Source: Paracrocinitomix sp039939375 (GTDB taxonomy: Bacteria > Bacteroidota > Bacteroidia > Flavobacteriales_D > Crocinitomicaceae). Taken from it: DNA of 64,000 bases. The notes beneath the pieces are model-generated. The model worked only from the letters and a program-made list of their open reading frames with translations, had not been told where the DNA came from and made no database searches. The DNA lies in assembly GCA_039939375.1 (NCBI GenBank), contig JBDVJO010000007.1, forward strand, positions 62,001 to 126,000, in the 5' to 3' direction. The position numbers and the translations under genes were made by a program. Shown one piece after another: positions 63,238 through 64,000 of this stretch (its first letter is position 1; every line of letters starts with the position of its first letter).

Positions 63238-64000
63238 CTAACTCTTCACCAATGACCCAACAACTACCTTTTCAATAATAGAAAGTGCATAATCGATTTC
63301 TTCTTTTGTGGTATATCTTGAAAAAGAGAAACGAGCATTTGGTCGGTTAGCATCTGCATTGATTCCTCTCAAAACATGAGAACCTACATTTGAACCTGAA
63401 GTACACGCAGATCCACCTGAACACGCTACCCCATCTAAATCCAATAAAAACAAAAGCATTGACTTATTCTCAAATGGAGGAAAGCACACATTAAGTACCG
63501 TATACAAACTCTTTGACGGCTCTGTTTCACCATGAAATTGTACGCCCGGAACTTTTAGTTTTAGCTGTTCCATCATGTAAGATTTTAAGCCTTGAACATG
63601 TGCTATATGTCCTTCAACGTCTTCAGTGGCCAGTTCTAAGGCCTTTGCCAAACCTGCTATTCCAATTAAGTTTTCAGTTCCTCCTCTAAGACCACGCTCT
63701 TGAGCACCTCCTTGAATTAGCGGTGATACGTTTAGGTTTTTCTTTGCATATAAAAACCCTACACCTTTTGGTCCGTGAAATTTGTGGGCAGCACAGGTAA
63801 TAAAATCTGCTCCTAACTCCTCAACGTCAATGTGATAATGCCCCATAGTTTGAACAGTATCAGAATGAAAAAGCGCATTATACTTCTTGCATAAAGTCGA
63901 TACTGCTTTCACATCTAGCAAGGTTCCAATTTCATTATTTGCATGCATTAAAGAAACCAAGGTCTTTTCTCCGCTCGCCAACAATTCTTCAAGATGCACC
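63238..64000 (-). CDS. Cysteine desulfurase (NifS/IscS-like), C-terminal part
   Basis: The frame runs off the right edge, so only the last 254 residues are visible. They include SLMHANNEIGTLLDV and LFHSDTVQTMGH, with the PLP-lysine motif TCAAHKFHGPKGVGFLY. The active Cys loop lies in GVACSGGSACTSGSNVGSHVL, and FSFSRYTTKEEIDYAL is near the end. The enzyme takes sulfur from cysteine for iron-sulfur clusters or tRNA thiolation. Repeat block 2 begins right after the stop codon. The partners (iscU or sufE) would be outside the window. Confidence 0.93.
   Translation of the reverse strand, partial: VHLEELLASGEKTLVSLMHANNEIGTLLDVKAVSTLCKKYNALFHSDTVQTMGHYHIDVEELGADFITCAAHKFHGPKGVGFLYAKKNLNVSPLIQGGAQERGLRGGTENLIGIAGLAKALELATEDVEGHIAHVQGLKSYMMEQLKLKVPGVQFHGETEPSKSLYTVLNVCFPPFENKSMLLFLLDLDGVACSGGSACTSGSNVGSHVLRGINADANRPNARFSFSRYTTKEEIDYALSIIEKVVVGSLVKS

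Overview
The window is about 64 kb of an AT-rich chromosome from a member of the Bacteroidota, most likely order Flavobacteriales (a Crocinitomicaceae/Fluviicola-like lineage is my best guess, by inference). The evidence is a complete Bat (aerotolerance) operon, a TonB-dependent receptor with an N-terminal carboxypeptidase-like domain, two secreted proteins with type IX secretion C-terminal sorting domains, the short Rpb6-type omega subunit next to bamD and coaBC, a DUF4835 (PorD-type) protein before recN, many lipoproteins, and -7 promoter elements of the form TAnnTTTG. No rRNA, CRISPR array, IS element or phage was seen. One tRNA (initiator fMet) is present.

Layout. 1-2.6 kb: 3' part of an alkaline phosphatase, a lipoprotein, a GNAT acetyltransferase and a DinB-fold protein in a tight run. 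2.6-8.9 kb (minus): a 1734-residue protein with 17 TPR-like units and, 5 bp downstream, an ApbE flavin transferase. 9-12.5 kb: an FAD oxidoreductase abutting murQ, then L-serine dehydratase. 12.7-21.8 kb: nine-gene Bat operon (moxR, a lipoprotein, DUF58, BatD-like, batA, batB, batC, batD, batE). 21.9-26.3 kb: a receiver-adenylate cyclase-HD three-domain protein, then (minus) a secreted protein, an ECF sigma factor and a probable anti-sigma factor. 26.6-29.3 kb: an integron-like run of three same-strand unrelated ORFs, each followed by a related palindromic spacer. 29.3-36.8 kb: LuxR response regulator, outer-membrane proteins, and the era-der-holA cluster. 36.9-39.6 kb: universal stress protein, TerB-like protein and a malate/lactate dehydrogenase-like gene that lacks a standard start codon, then a 21-A tract before a small gene. 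39.6-41.1 kb: repeat-rich region with REP-like hairpins and the fMet tRNA with a partial duplicate of its 3' end. 41-55.7 kb: housekeeping and envelope genes (MscS channel, VanW, CPBP protease, menE, thioredoxin, serine palmitoyltransferase-like enzyme, bamD, rpoZ, coaBC, porD-like, recN, DUF4476, DUF423). 55.8-59.3 kb: a secreted PNGase F-like amidase. 59.3-63.2 kb: two mosaic repeat blocks that flank a lipoprotein gene and a TPR-SpoIIE phosphatase. The window ends inside a cysteine desulfurase.

Most genes are ordinary for the phylum. The accessory signals that deserve attention are the attC-like cassette run (26.6-29.3 kb), whose two best palindromes show compensatory changes in their arms; the dehydrogenase with only a non-canonical start; the modular repeat blocks at 59.3-59.8 and 62.4-63.2 kb; the hairpin-rich stretch beside the tRNA; and the cyclase-HD fusion. 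All family assignments come from reading motifs by eye. No search was run.
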